Part shown: piece after piece, positions 1 to 11,600 of the stretch
Layout of the letters: each line of letters starts with the position of its first letter
Numbering within the stretch: the stretch's first letter is position 1
DNA from: Siphonodentalium dalli
Taxonomy: Eukaryota; Mollusca; Scaphopoda; Gadilida; Siphonodentaliidae
Reading direction: 5' to 3'
NCBI GenBank assembly: GCA_032622095.1
Contig: CP136061.1
Location: 189,416,369-189,480,368, forward strand
DNA length: 64,000 nt
The notes under the pieces: model-generated
Database searches by the model: none
Told to the model about the DNA's origin: nothing
Seen by the model: only the letters and a program-made list of their open reading frames with translations
Made by a program: the position numbers and the translations under genes

Positions 1-3000
1 GGTACCTCGAAATTAGGTAGAAATGCCAATTTATATGAAATCACGACCAATATGTCGGGACCCGTGCTGACCTCGTGCTCTAGAAATCCAGCTGCGTGGG
101 GTTAAATTGTAAATAGGGATGATGTGTTGACCACAATGACATACCTGATATGTTCGTGGGTTATGCGTGTGTGGTGTCCTGGAGCCCTAAAAACGGGCCA
201 TAATAGCGATAATGTTCGGTTTGTACATAGACGTATTGAAGTCCGTGATGACCTGTTTTTACCAAATTTCAACTGCGTGGGGCGGCTTTACACTACCAGC
301 GGTCACACTGTCTACACATATGAATCAACTAATGTGGAGGGTTATCTCTGTAGAGTGTCCTGGTACCTCGAAATTAGGTAGAAATGCCAATTTATATGAA
401 ATCACGACGAATATGTCGGGACCCGTGCTGACCTCGTGCTCTAGAAATCCAACTGCGTGGGGTTAAATTGTAAATAGGGATGATGTGTTGACCACAATGA
501 CATGCCTGTTATGTTCGTGGGTTATGCGTGTGTGGTGTCCTGGAGCCCTAAAAACGGGCCATACTAGCGATAATGTTCGGTTTGTACATAGACGTATTGA
601 AGTCCGTGATGACCTGTTTTTACCAAATTTCAACTGCGTGGGTGGTTTTCTACTACCAGCGGTCACACTCTCTACACATATGCATCAACTAATGTGGAGG
701 GATATCTCTGTAGAGTGTCCTGGTACCTCGAAATTAGGTAGAAATGCCAATTTATATGAAATCACGACGAATATGTCGGGACCCGTGCTGACCTCGTGCT
801 CTAGAAATCCAGCTGCGTGGGGTTAAATTGTAAATAGGGATGATGTGTTGACCACAATGACATGCCTGATATGTTCGTGGGTTATGCGTGTGTGGTGTCC
901 TGGAGCCATAAAAACGGGCCATAATATAGCGATAATGTTCGGTTTGTACATAGACGTATTGAAGTCCGTGATGACCTGTTTTTACCAAATTTCAACAGCG
1001 TGGGGCGGCTTTACACTACCAGCGGTCACACTGTCTACACATATGAATCAACTAATGTGGAGGGTTATCTATGTAGAGTGTCCTGGTACCTCGAAATTAG
1101 GTAGAAATGCCAATTTATATGAAATCACGACCAATATGTCGGGACCCGTGCTGACCTCGTGCTCTAGAAATCCAGCTGCGTGGGGTTAAATTGTAAATAG
1201 GGATGATGTGTTGACCACAATGACATGCCTGATATGTTCGTGGGTTATGCGTGTGTGGTGTCCTGGAGCCCTAAAAACGGGCCATAATAGCGATAATGTT
1301 CGGTTTGTACATAGACGTATTGAAGTCCGTGATGACCTGTTTTTACCAAATTTCAACTGCGTGGGGCGGCTTTACACTACCAGCGGTCACACTGTCTACA
1401 CATATTAATCAACTAATGTGGAGGGTTATCTCTGTAGAGTGTGCTGGTACCTCGAAATTAGGTAGAAATGCCAATTTATATGAAATCACGACGAATATGT
1501 CGGGACCCGTGCTGACCTCGTGCTCTAGAAATCCAGCTGCGTGGGGTTAAATTGTAAATAGGGATGATGTGTTGACCACAATGACATGCCTGTTATGTTC
1601 GTGGGTTATGCGTGTGTGGTGTCCTGGAGCCCTAAAAACGGGCCATACTAGCGATAATGTTCGTTTTGTACATAGACGTATTGAAGTCCGTGATGACCTG
1701 TTTTTACCAAATTTCAACTGCGTGGGGTGGTTTTCCACTACCAGCGGTCACACTCTCTACACATATGCATCAACTAATGTGGAGGGATATCTCTGTAGAG
1801 TGTCCTGGTACCTCGAAATTAGGTAGAAATGCCAATTTATATTAAATCACGACGAATATGTCGGGACCCGTGCTGACCTCGTGCTCTAGAAATCCAGCTG
1901 CGTGGGGTTAAATTGTAAATAGGGATGATGTGTTGACCACAATGACATGCCTGTTATGTTCGTGGGTTATGCGTGTGTGGTGTCCTGGAGCCCTAAAAAC
2001 GGGCCATACTAGCGATAATGTTCGGTTTGTACATAGACGTATTGAAGTCCGTGATGACCTGTTTTTACCAAATTTCAACTGCGTGGGGTGGTTTTCCACT
2101 ACCAGCGGTCACACTCTCTACACATATGCATCAACTAATGTGGAGGGATATCTCTGTAGAGTGTCCTGGTACCTCGAAATTAGGTAGAAATGCCAATTTA
2201 TATGAAATCACGACGAATATGTCGGGACCCGTGCTGACCTCGTGCTCTAGAAATCCAGCTGCGTGGGGTTAAATTGTAAATAGGGATGATGTGTTGACCA
2301 CAATGACATGCCTGTTATGTTCGTGGGTTATGCGTGTGTGGTGTCCTGGAGCCCTAAAAACGGGCCATACTAGCGATAATGTTCGGTTTGTACATAGACG
2401 TATTGAAGTCCGTGATGACCTGTTTTTACCAAATTTCAACTGCGTGGGGTGGTTTTCCACTACCAGCGGTCACACTCTCTACACATATGCATCAACTAAT
2501 GTGGAGGGATATCTCTGTAGAGTGTCCTGGTACCTCGAAAAGGGATATCTCGGTAGAGTGTCCTGGTACCTCGAAATTAGGTAGAAATGCCAATTTATAT
2601 GAAATCACGACGAATATGTCGGGACCCGTGCTGACCTCGTGCTTTAAAAATCCAGCCGCGTGGGGTTAAATTGTAAATAGGGATGATGTGTTGACCACAA
2701 TGACATGCCTGTTATGTTCGTGGGTTATGCGTGTGTGGTGTCCTGGAGCCCTAAAAACGGGCCATACTAGCGATAATGTTCGGTTTGTACATAGACGTAT
2801 TGAAGTCCGTGATGACCTGTTTTTACCAAATTTCAACTGCGTGGGGTGGTTTTCCACTACCAGCGGTCACACTCTCTACACATATGAATCAACTAATGTG
2901 GAGGGATATCTCTGTAGAGTGTCCTGGTACCTCGAAATTAGGTAGAAATGCCAATTTATATGAAATCACGACGAATATGTCGGGACCCGTGCTGACCTCG

Positions 3001-3127
3001 TGCTGTAGAAATCCAGCTGCGTGGGGTTAAATTGTAATTAGGGCTGATGTGTTGACCACAATGACATACCTGTTATGTTCGTGGGTTATGCGTGTGGAGT
3101 GTCCTGGAGCCCTAAAAACGGGCCATA
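1..3127. repeat. 361-bp tandem satellite, about 8.7 copies
   Basis: The phrase GGTACCTCGAAATTAGG recurs at 1, 362, 722, 1085, 1446, 1807, 2168, 2529/2565 and 2926, giving a period of 360-363 bp. Copies are nearly identical and fall into two subtypes: one with GGCGGCTTTACACTACC and ATATGAATC, the other with GGTGGTTTTCCACTACC and ATATGCATC. Copies 1, 3 and 4 are the first type; copy 2 and most copies from 5 on are the second. A 36-bp local duplication (second copy 2541-2576) enlarges one unit. Because 361 is not a multiple of three, the short open frames shift from copy to copy and are not genes. The array begins at the window edge, so its true length is unknown. Confidence 0.95.
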
Positions 3128-3670
3128 ATAGGACGCATCGCAAGTGAAATTGGACCCGCCCATATTGTTTCCGGGATCAAAGTAGGCCTATATACAAAAT
3201 TTGAGTCGGATCGATCGAGGTTCAGAAACATGCCTATATGAGCGAATATGAGCGAGCTCAAGGTCAAGGCCAATAACACGTTCCCAGGTGCAATTGGACC
3301 AGCCCAAATTGTTCCCGGGATCAAAGTAGGCATACATACCAAATTTGAGTGGGATCGGTCAAGGTCCATAAACATGCCGACATGAGCATATATGAGAGAG
3401 GTCAAGGTCAAGGACGCGATGGCACGTGAAATTTGACCCACCCGTATTGTTCCCGGGATCAAAGTTTGCCTACATATTAAATTTCAGACGGATCGGTCGA
3501 GGTCCAGAAACATGCCTACATGAGCATATATGAGCGAGGTCAAGGTCAAGGCTAATGTCGGGACTAGTGTTGACCTCGTTCTGAAAAGTCTGGGCTCTGT
3601 TGGGTGTTATTTTAATTACCACTGGTGCGCTGACCACAATGACATATTTATGATGTCGGTGGGTATATAC
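3110..3670. repeat. Diverged tandem units related to the 361-bp satellite
   Basis: Three units of about 140 bp carry CCGGGATCAAAGT (near 3171, 3315 and 3455), each followed by a diverged GGATCGGTCGAGGTCCAGAAACATGCC-type stretch and then AAGGTCAAGG. The end of the block (3555-3670) resembles the satellite unit again: GTCGGGACTAGTGTTGACCTCGT and CTGACCACAATGACAT match words in the 361-bp monomer. The satellite therefore looks amplified from a longer dispersed repeat whose diverged remainder lies here. Confidence 0.7.
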
Positions 3671-3748
3671 GATCCGATCGCGATTTATGATCGCGATCGG
3701 GGGGCGCGATCGCGGTACGCGGTTGGCTAACAGAATCGTACATCTCTA

Positions 3749-3781
<33 letters not shown>

Positions 3782-3790
3782 GTAGAGATT
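3665..3790. repeat. CG-rich palindromic cluster followed by a TA microsatellite
   Basis: 3668-3722 is dense in GATCGCGATC and CGCGATCGCG words that are their own reverse complement. It is followed at 3748-3781 by an almost pure TA run flanked by ATCTCTA and TAGAGAT, so the whole TA tract can fold back. No protein or RNA gene is apparent. Confidence 0.75.
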
Positions 3791-4396
3791 AATATTATTC
3801 ACCATATGGTGTCTGACCTGTTCATGCCCTCTGGATATATTGTCCTTAGTAGGAACATCCAGTTTTATATTGTTTCACCGACGTCAAGTATTGTGCTCAA
3901 TGTCTGAGACAGTGTTTGAGACATGTGACATGACGGGAGTGGTAGATGTGTTTGCTGGCTAGCTTTAGTGAGCATTTGGTATATCCCTGATGTGTTGTTG
4001 GATTCTTGTTGTAAGAGTTTAAAAAGATAGGTGATGGGTCCTGGCCTTGTATGAAGGACTTTTGTGAAGGGGGATATTGGTTTCCATGTGTGGAGGTGTA
4101 TCATGTTTTCTGGCGGGATGTGATAGGACACGCCTTCGTTTTGCGTTCCTATTATCCTTGTTCGAGTTTGGTTCACCTGTGTGCATATATATGTAGTTTA
4201 GAAACATTTCATGACCACAATTAACTTGGGTACACAAATTTATGAAATAATTTGTCTCCCAACTGCAGAAATCAAGGATACCTTCTCAATTAAACAAAAT
4301 TCTGAACAATATTTCAAATATATGTGTGGAAAACTATTTAAAATTGCAGTTGAGCACATTCACATTAAATTGCTGACATTTTAAAATATGTTGTAG
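3791..4396. other. Intron remainder upstream of the first HUWE1 exon in the window
   Basis: This is unique-looking sequence ending in the splice acceptor TTGTAG at 4391-4396. A minus-strand open frame of 103 codons (4176-3865) overlaps it. I do not recognise it; its composition (many T, S, H, P and Q, no clear domain) could be a transposon remnant or chance. No other feature is seen. Confidence 0.35.
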
Positions 4397-5695
4397 GTTT
4401 GGCAAGACGGTTAGCTTCTTCAAGGATGGGATCAAGATATGCCATACGTTCTGGCAATCATTGGACAGTTGGACCATCAGGACGTGGGTTTTCTGGCAGT
4501 GGTCAAACTGCAGCTCAGTCAAGCAGTATGAAAATAAAAGGACGTCATTTGTTGGACCATGAAGCACTTACATGTTTGTTGGTTCTGTTGTTTGTTGATG
4601 AACCCAAACTGAATACCACAAAATTACATCATGTACTCAGGAACCTGTGCTACCACAGTCAAACTAGAACATGGGTTATTCGTGCCTTGTTGTCAATTCT
4701 ACAAAGAACTAGCGAGTGTCAACCTTTGCATGAAAGCAAAGAGAAGGAAAAGTGTTCTGACAAGGGGAAGAAAAAGGTTCAATCTATGCAAAGTGATTCA
4801 CCTCAGAATAAGGCTGATGCTAACAAAAGCCAGGCCTGGCTATCCGTCAGCTTGGATGCGGCTCTAGGTTGTAGAGCTAATGTCTTCCAGATTCATAGAA
4901 GTGGCAAGAAACATGGGAGCACAAATGCTGCTGTGTCAATCCATCAGCAAGCTGCCCCAGTTGTTTGTCGGCATGTTCTCGATACACTGATTTCTTTGGC
5001 AAAGACATTTCCACTACATTTCTTGCCAGTATGTAAGGCCACAGAGGTGAATTCTTGTGATATTAAGGACGGTGATAGCTCCAAGCTTAAGTACAAAACC
5101 CCGAGTGCTGATTGTAGATCTAAATTGGACAGTGAAAGTGCTAAATCGGAGAAGGAAATTCGCCCTGAATCTGACTTTTGGGAATTGTTGGTGAAGCTGG
5201 ATAGTTTGAACAGTAAAAAGGGAAAAGGCATGCAGCGATGCCACAGTATGGGTGCTGAAAACGATGTCCATGTAACCACGTTTGAAGCTGCTCCCATTGG
5301 ACAGCTCATGGCAATGCTTTCCCACCCTGTGGTTAGGAGAAGCCAAATTTTAACTGACAGACTCCTCTGCCTCTTAGGTGTTGTTTCTCGTGTGATACCT
5401 GATGTGATAAAGCCTCCAGAAACAACTTCATCTAGTGCACAAAGCACATCCACCACTGTTACTACTACGACGGCCACTGTATCTTCAGCTTCCACTACTA
5501 CCACTTCTACACTCGCTACTGTTCCTGCACCTGTACCTGCTCCCGTTGTGGCGGTGCCTGATATTTTATCACTTGTTGTAACACCTACTGTGACTACAGC
5601 TGCTGCTGCAACAGCAGTGGCAACACCTACAACAGCAGTGGCAACACCTACAACAACAGCAGGCCTACCAAAAGCCACAGAAGTCAAATATGAAG
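4397..5695 (+). CDS. HUWE1: HUWE1 exon 1 of window (helical region plus low-complexity linker)
   Basis: Acceptor TTGTAG ends at 4396 and donor GAAG|GTACCT follows 5695. The exon starts with two bases of a split codon and ends in phase 1. It encodes 432 full residues: a basic Ser/Arg/Gly stretch, then [20 protein letters not shown] and [20 protein letters not shown], a variable Lys/Ser segment, [72 protein letters not shown], and finally a Thr/Ser/Val/Ala/Pro-rich tail (about residues 340-425) with a 21-nt direct repeat at 5610-5651. The blocks match the conserved HUWE1 region between the ubiquitin-binding part and the HECT domain. It is unusually large compared with the other exons. Confidence 0.95.
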
Positions 5696-8600
5696 GTACC
5701 TATTACATCATCAGCATTCTATAATCCAGATTAAAATAGATATGTTCTCTGAAGGTTTTTTTTAACTGAAAATGTGATTTACTTAAGAATTACAAGTTCT
5801 AAATTAGTTCCTTTATTATATAAATCGATGCAAACATTGACGAGTACTTTCTTGATTAAAATAAAATGCTATAATCTATAAAATGCTATATGGATTCTAA
5901 CCCAAACTAAGGCCAAATAAATAAAAGTTCTGGGTTCTCTGTCATCTCTGTCATCTCCCTCATCGCTGAAATGCTCTTTTAAAAAGCCTCATAAAATTTT
6001 TTCTCTCAATATTTTCTGATAGCAATATTGGAGTATGTTTTATGAATTTTAAGAAAAAAAAATAAAAATAAATAGTCTCCCTCCCTCATCTAAAAATTTA
6101 GATATAAATTGCCTGAGAACACAGAAATTTTATTTTAATGGCCTGACAATAAAATAGAAACATGAACCATTGTTGATAATTTATTTGTTGATTATTTTGC
6201 GATACATTCAAATATTTCTCCAGCAATGGAAGCCACTGTTCTATAATGTTTCTACCAGCGTTTTAGTAGGCAATCCCACCTCCTTGTGTCATTATCCATT
6301 GTGTGATGTAGTGGCCAATTATGTACCATTGCTGAATTGCTCAGTATAACATTTGTGATGTTATCTTTCAGAAAATTTAGTTTGTCATCAGGATGTCATT
6401 CTGGAGAATCAGCTGCATTTGGCTGTGAAGGTCAGTACCGGTATATAATAGAAAAAATCAGGAATATTCATTGCTGTTGTGTAGATATTTCAAGCTTCAT
6501 TTTTCCTTCAGACAAATGTGCAAAACAAGACAGTATAGTAATGTGCCATCTCATATGATTACAAACTGTCTAATTAATATGGATAATGATATCAGGAATG
6601 TTGCATTGCATAGGTAGCTAACTTGTGTGTGCTTTATTCCCGCCTGCTAATGAAAACTGTCTTGGGGGGAATTTGATCGATCAAGAGTCTCTGGAGTATC
6701 TTTCACAATCTTTGTTGTTTAAGTTATCAGCATATGACCATTCTAAAAGTTACTTCATTAATATATTAACAGTTTTAACACATAGTGCCTTATTTTTTAG
6801 CTCAACTTTACCTTGTATTACTCTTTGCAAGACTAAATCATTTGGCACACCCTATAAACCACCTCCCTTATCTGATCGTTACCAAACTTCATAAGGATCT
6901 TCCGGATGACATATAGAGATGGGAGTCGTCAATTGTTTCCTGAAATTCGTTAAAAACCATGGTTGCCGGCAGCCATCTTGGATTTCAAGTTTGAATCGTC
7001 ATCAATAGATAGGAGCTATCTATTTTGAATGATTTTCGATGAAAAACATGGCTGCCAGCATCCATCTTTGATATTACTCTTTGCAAGTCTAAATCATTTG
7101 GCACAACCTATAGACCATTTCCCTCATTTGATCGTTGCCAAACTTCATATTGATCTTCCGGATGACATCTAGAAATGGGAGTCGTCAATTTTTTTCCAAA
7201 AATCTTTAAAAAACATGGCTGCCAGAAATGTTTTAAAAATTACAGGCATGTTTTGGATCACTTCTAGATAGAAGCTATCAAATTTGAATGATTTTATATG
7301 AAAAAAAATGGCCGCCGGCAGGAATTTTGGATTTTACTCTTTGCATGACTTATCCTTTGTCACATCCCTCATTCAATCATCACCAAACTTCATATGGATC
7401 TTTTGGGTGACCACTAGATGGGAGCCATAAATGTTTACGTATTTCATTGAAAAAACATGGCTGCCAACAGCCATCTGCTCTTTGTATGACAAATCCTTTT
7501 GCGCACCCAAGAGGCAAACTCCCTCAATCGATCAGCACCAAACTTCATAGGGATCTTCGGAGTTACCTCTAGATGGGAGCCATCTCAGATTTAACTTTTT
7601 CTATTAGTATTACTGCATCCTTTGGCACTACTACCATCAATCGTTTATGGATCGTCAGGTTAACCTCTAGTTACTTGAGGATATAAACTGTCCGAGTTCC
7701 CGATCATTCTATGGACTGTAATATATGGCATGATCCCATTTCCAAGTTGAGCTACAGTGTGTCATTGACACTTTCATTCTGAAAATTGTTTGAAAAATAT
7801 GGCTATCGGCGACCATCTTTGATTTTACTCTTTGCATGACTAAATAGTTTGGCACAACCTACAGGCCACATCCCTCATCCGATCATCACCAAACTTCATA
7901 AGGATCTTCAGGGTGACCTCAAAATGGGAGCCAACAATATATTCCGAATTAAAAAAAATATGGTTGCCAGCAGTCATCTTGGATTTTATTCTTTTCACCC
8001 TGCATGCCACATTCCTCAACCCTCACCCTGCTGCCCACATTTAGTGGAGAAATGAAATTAATTTCATTTACACAATACAATCCATTTACTGAAACTTTAG
8101 GCCAAAAAAAGAAGATATTTGATTCTCAGGAAATTAAAAAAAAAAATCAATGTAGGAGCACGGGTTTTATTTTCATTTTTATGTGTACCCATACCATGTA
8201 TGGTACACATAATGCTGACGTCCGGATCAACCATCCGTCGTTCGTCCGTCCGTCTGTCCGTCTGTCCGTCTGTCCGTCCGTCCGTCTGTCCGTAGACATT
8301 TGCTATCCGATTCGATTACTGGAGTATCTTTTATCGGATCATGTTCAAATTTTATGTGCATGTTTACAATGACACACCCCTCACCTGTATAGTTTTTGGT
8401 ATCGATCGGTTGATCGGTTTAGAAATTATTAACACTTTGCATCCACACATGGGCATGTGCTATCCGATGCAATAACCCAAGTGTTTTTTGTCCGATTGTG
8501 TTCATATTTAAAATGTAGGTTTATGATGACACACCCCTCACCTGTATAGTTTTTGGTATCGATCAGTTGATCGATTTAGAAAATAATTAACCCCACTCAC

Positions 8601-11600
8601 AAATTCTATCTGATGCATCTAAGTCAAACAATTTGCTTATGATCTGCCTCATATTTCTTACCTAGGTCTTTGTTAGCACGTTCTTTATCTGTATTGATTT
8701 TGGTATCGTTTTGTTAACCCTTTTCACTCTTATGTTTACTTAGTACTCATGCAAGCTGCTATGACTCAAAACATTTTTCATCTGATCTACACCAAAATTG
8801 GTACATGTGGTCCTCACCCCGAAATACAGATCAGGTTCGAATTTGAGTTTGATCCGGTATATTTTAACAGAGTTATGGCCCTTTATAATTCAAGTAATTT
8901 ACTACCTATTGTATGTGCCCTGTGAGAATTTAAGACAAACAACTTTACACAGTAATCTTCTGCATTATTGGAATCAGAAAATGACACTGGATACTCTTTG
9001 CCAAACCACTGCTGCTCCCAGAGGCTGACAGTGATTGATGATAATTTACTCCAGTTTGTGTGCAATAGTAATTTAACCCAACCTGTTGAAACATGTTCTT
9101 GGCATTAATACAAATAGTCCATTGTCCATCTGAAGGATGTTCTGGAGCATGGCTGTTTAGAGAATTGTTGTTTACAGAGACACTGTTGTCTTATCTTGAG
9201 AAAAAAATTAATCCACACATTAGTTCCATCATATGATGTCATTGGAAATGATTAACCCTCTCCACACATTATATGTTCATTCTTCTATTCTATGTCCAGG
9301 TTGATTGTGATCCACTTTTCACTTGCATGTATTTCATGATTAAAATTAACCTATTCCATAGACACATGATATCTGATAGGCAGATTTTAAATTATCTCTT
9401 TCGCCTTGGGCCAGGTTCACTAAGAATTTCTATAAGCCACCAATTGAATATTCATCATTTGAGGAAATATCTTGGTTTGAAATTCCCTCTATTGCATTTG
9501 GGCTGCAGGATAATAATAATGGTTCTGGTATTCTTGAATATTTCTGCTGTTACAGACATTGTATCTTTCCAATGATCAGCTTAGAATAAAATTAACCATA
9601 GGTACATGTATACTGTACGCAATCCAATGTTATGACTCTAATATTTTCAATTTGACCCTTCTCATATCTCTCCTTTAGTTATCTGATAATTCTGTGTTAA
9701 AATATTTTATATCCAACCATTATCAATCATATTTAATATCAAGGTCTATACCAGACCTGTTAAGTTTTGAAAATGTCAATCCGTGAGATTTTTGCGGGAG
9801 GTATGCCCAAATATGTTCATGTTCCAAAAAAAATTTTATGATGAAGATTGCATAATTTTTATGAGTTTCTATTTTATAAATATATAGACCAATATAAAAG
9901 GCAATGAATGTCCTGTTGGTAATTGTAATAGAGCTGCTATGTTTCAACTTAGAATTTATGCATGCTGCCATAACTCAAAAAGAAATTATCTGACCATAAC
10001 CAAATTTGGTATGTGAGTTGCTCAACTCAAAATACATATCGAGTTCGAATATGGGTTTGATTCGATATTTTTTAATGGAGTTATGGCCCTTTGACATAGA
10101 ATTCATGAATGCTTCGATAATTCAACAAGTTTTCAACTGATAGGAACCAAATTTTGTATGTGAGTTTCTCAACTCAAAATACAGATCGAGTTCGAATATG
10201 GGTTTGATCCGGTACTATTTACTGGAGTTATGGCCCTTTGATTATTTTATTCATCGCTAAAATATATCAAAGATACACAGGTGGCACTGTCTAGATAATA
10301 TCTAATAAATCAGTTTCACAATGCTATGGAGACAAGAGATACTATCCAGTTACAATGCCATGAAGTTCTCTCTCTCTTGTACTGGTATTGAGTTAATTAA
10401 CTGCTAGGAGTTGTGTTGGCTATATCAGATATACTTTATACTCTATAAGTATCTCTGGCCATATCATAGGTGGAATGTTTATATTTTATATTCATGGTTA
10501 TTTAAATTTCACCTTAAAGGCATAATCTGGTTTCATTGTTTAAAAGCATTACCATTGGAATTTTGTTGGTTGCATGGGAAGACAACTTTGGTTTTCAAAC
10601 TTTAAAAAACGAGAGCTCTGTATCAGTCTATGGGAACAAAATAATTGTTCATAACACTCTTAGAACTGTAGGTCTAGTTTGTTTTATCTATATATTAATC
10701 AAAAGCTTTTTCGACATTGATTTCAATTGTTTACAAATGTGAATTGAAATATTAAAGGGGCACACCAGTTTGATGTATTTTTCCTGTACTCTGCATGAGT
10801 TAAAACTGTTTATGTGTACCTATACCATAGTATGGTACACATAGTGTCAATGTCCAGATTGACCACTCGTCTGTCCGTCCGTCTCTATCTGTCTGTCTGT
10901 CAGTTCTTAGACACTTTAGGCATAATGTGATATCTCTAACATTTTCTATTTGATCGGAACCAAATTTTGTGTATAGGTTTCTCATCCCAAAATACAGTTC
11001 GAGTGAATATGAGTTCGATCCGATTTATCTTAAAGCAGTTATGACCCTTCTTTCTTTTTTTTAAATTTAAAATTTTGATTTTTCATATTTGTTTAGATTG
11101 AATTTCCTCGCTCGATTTAACATAAAAAATATTTAAAAACTTTTATAATAATAAAAAAAATTATTGAGTTAAAAAAAAAAAATAGTTGCATGTAATATAA
11201 TGATATCAATAAATTGCCATGTGAACATCCAATATCCAGAGCACATGCGAATACCTTTAATAGATGTCATTCCAAGTGAAATCTGTTATTAATTGAGTGG
11301 TGACATATGTTACATAGCTCTAGGGGGTGGTTGTATGAAGGTAAAGATGAACCTGCTGGCTGGATAATTGTTTGTCCTATCTGTCAAATTGATTAATGGC
11401 TAAACAATTGGATCTCACAATGAGAGGTCATTGGTTGAATAGGGACAGAGTTATGAGATTTAAAACGACTCCTCCCCACCCCAATTACCTTAACCTCTTC
11501 TTAAGACAAATAATTTGAGCTTTTGATTTTAAGTTAGGTACTGATATGTGTATCACTGTGATCATATCTTTGACCAATTATCAGTTATAGCTAATCGGTA

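Noticed and set aside
124-3030. Many overlapping open frames of 60-116 codons on both strands
   Set aside because: They are translations of the 361-bp satellite. The unit length is not a multiple of three and the same peptide appears in different frames with stops between copies.
4944-5687. 247-codon minus-strand frame rich in V, A, T and G
   Set aside because: It is the antisense of the HUWE1 low-complexity exon. Composition mirrors the sense codons and the sense strand is clearly coding.
6337-6558. A 73-codon frame over HUWE1 exon 2 in a different phase
   Set aside because: The exon phase that joins exon 1 and exon 3 and gives ENQLHLAVK is another frame. This one is a shadow.
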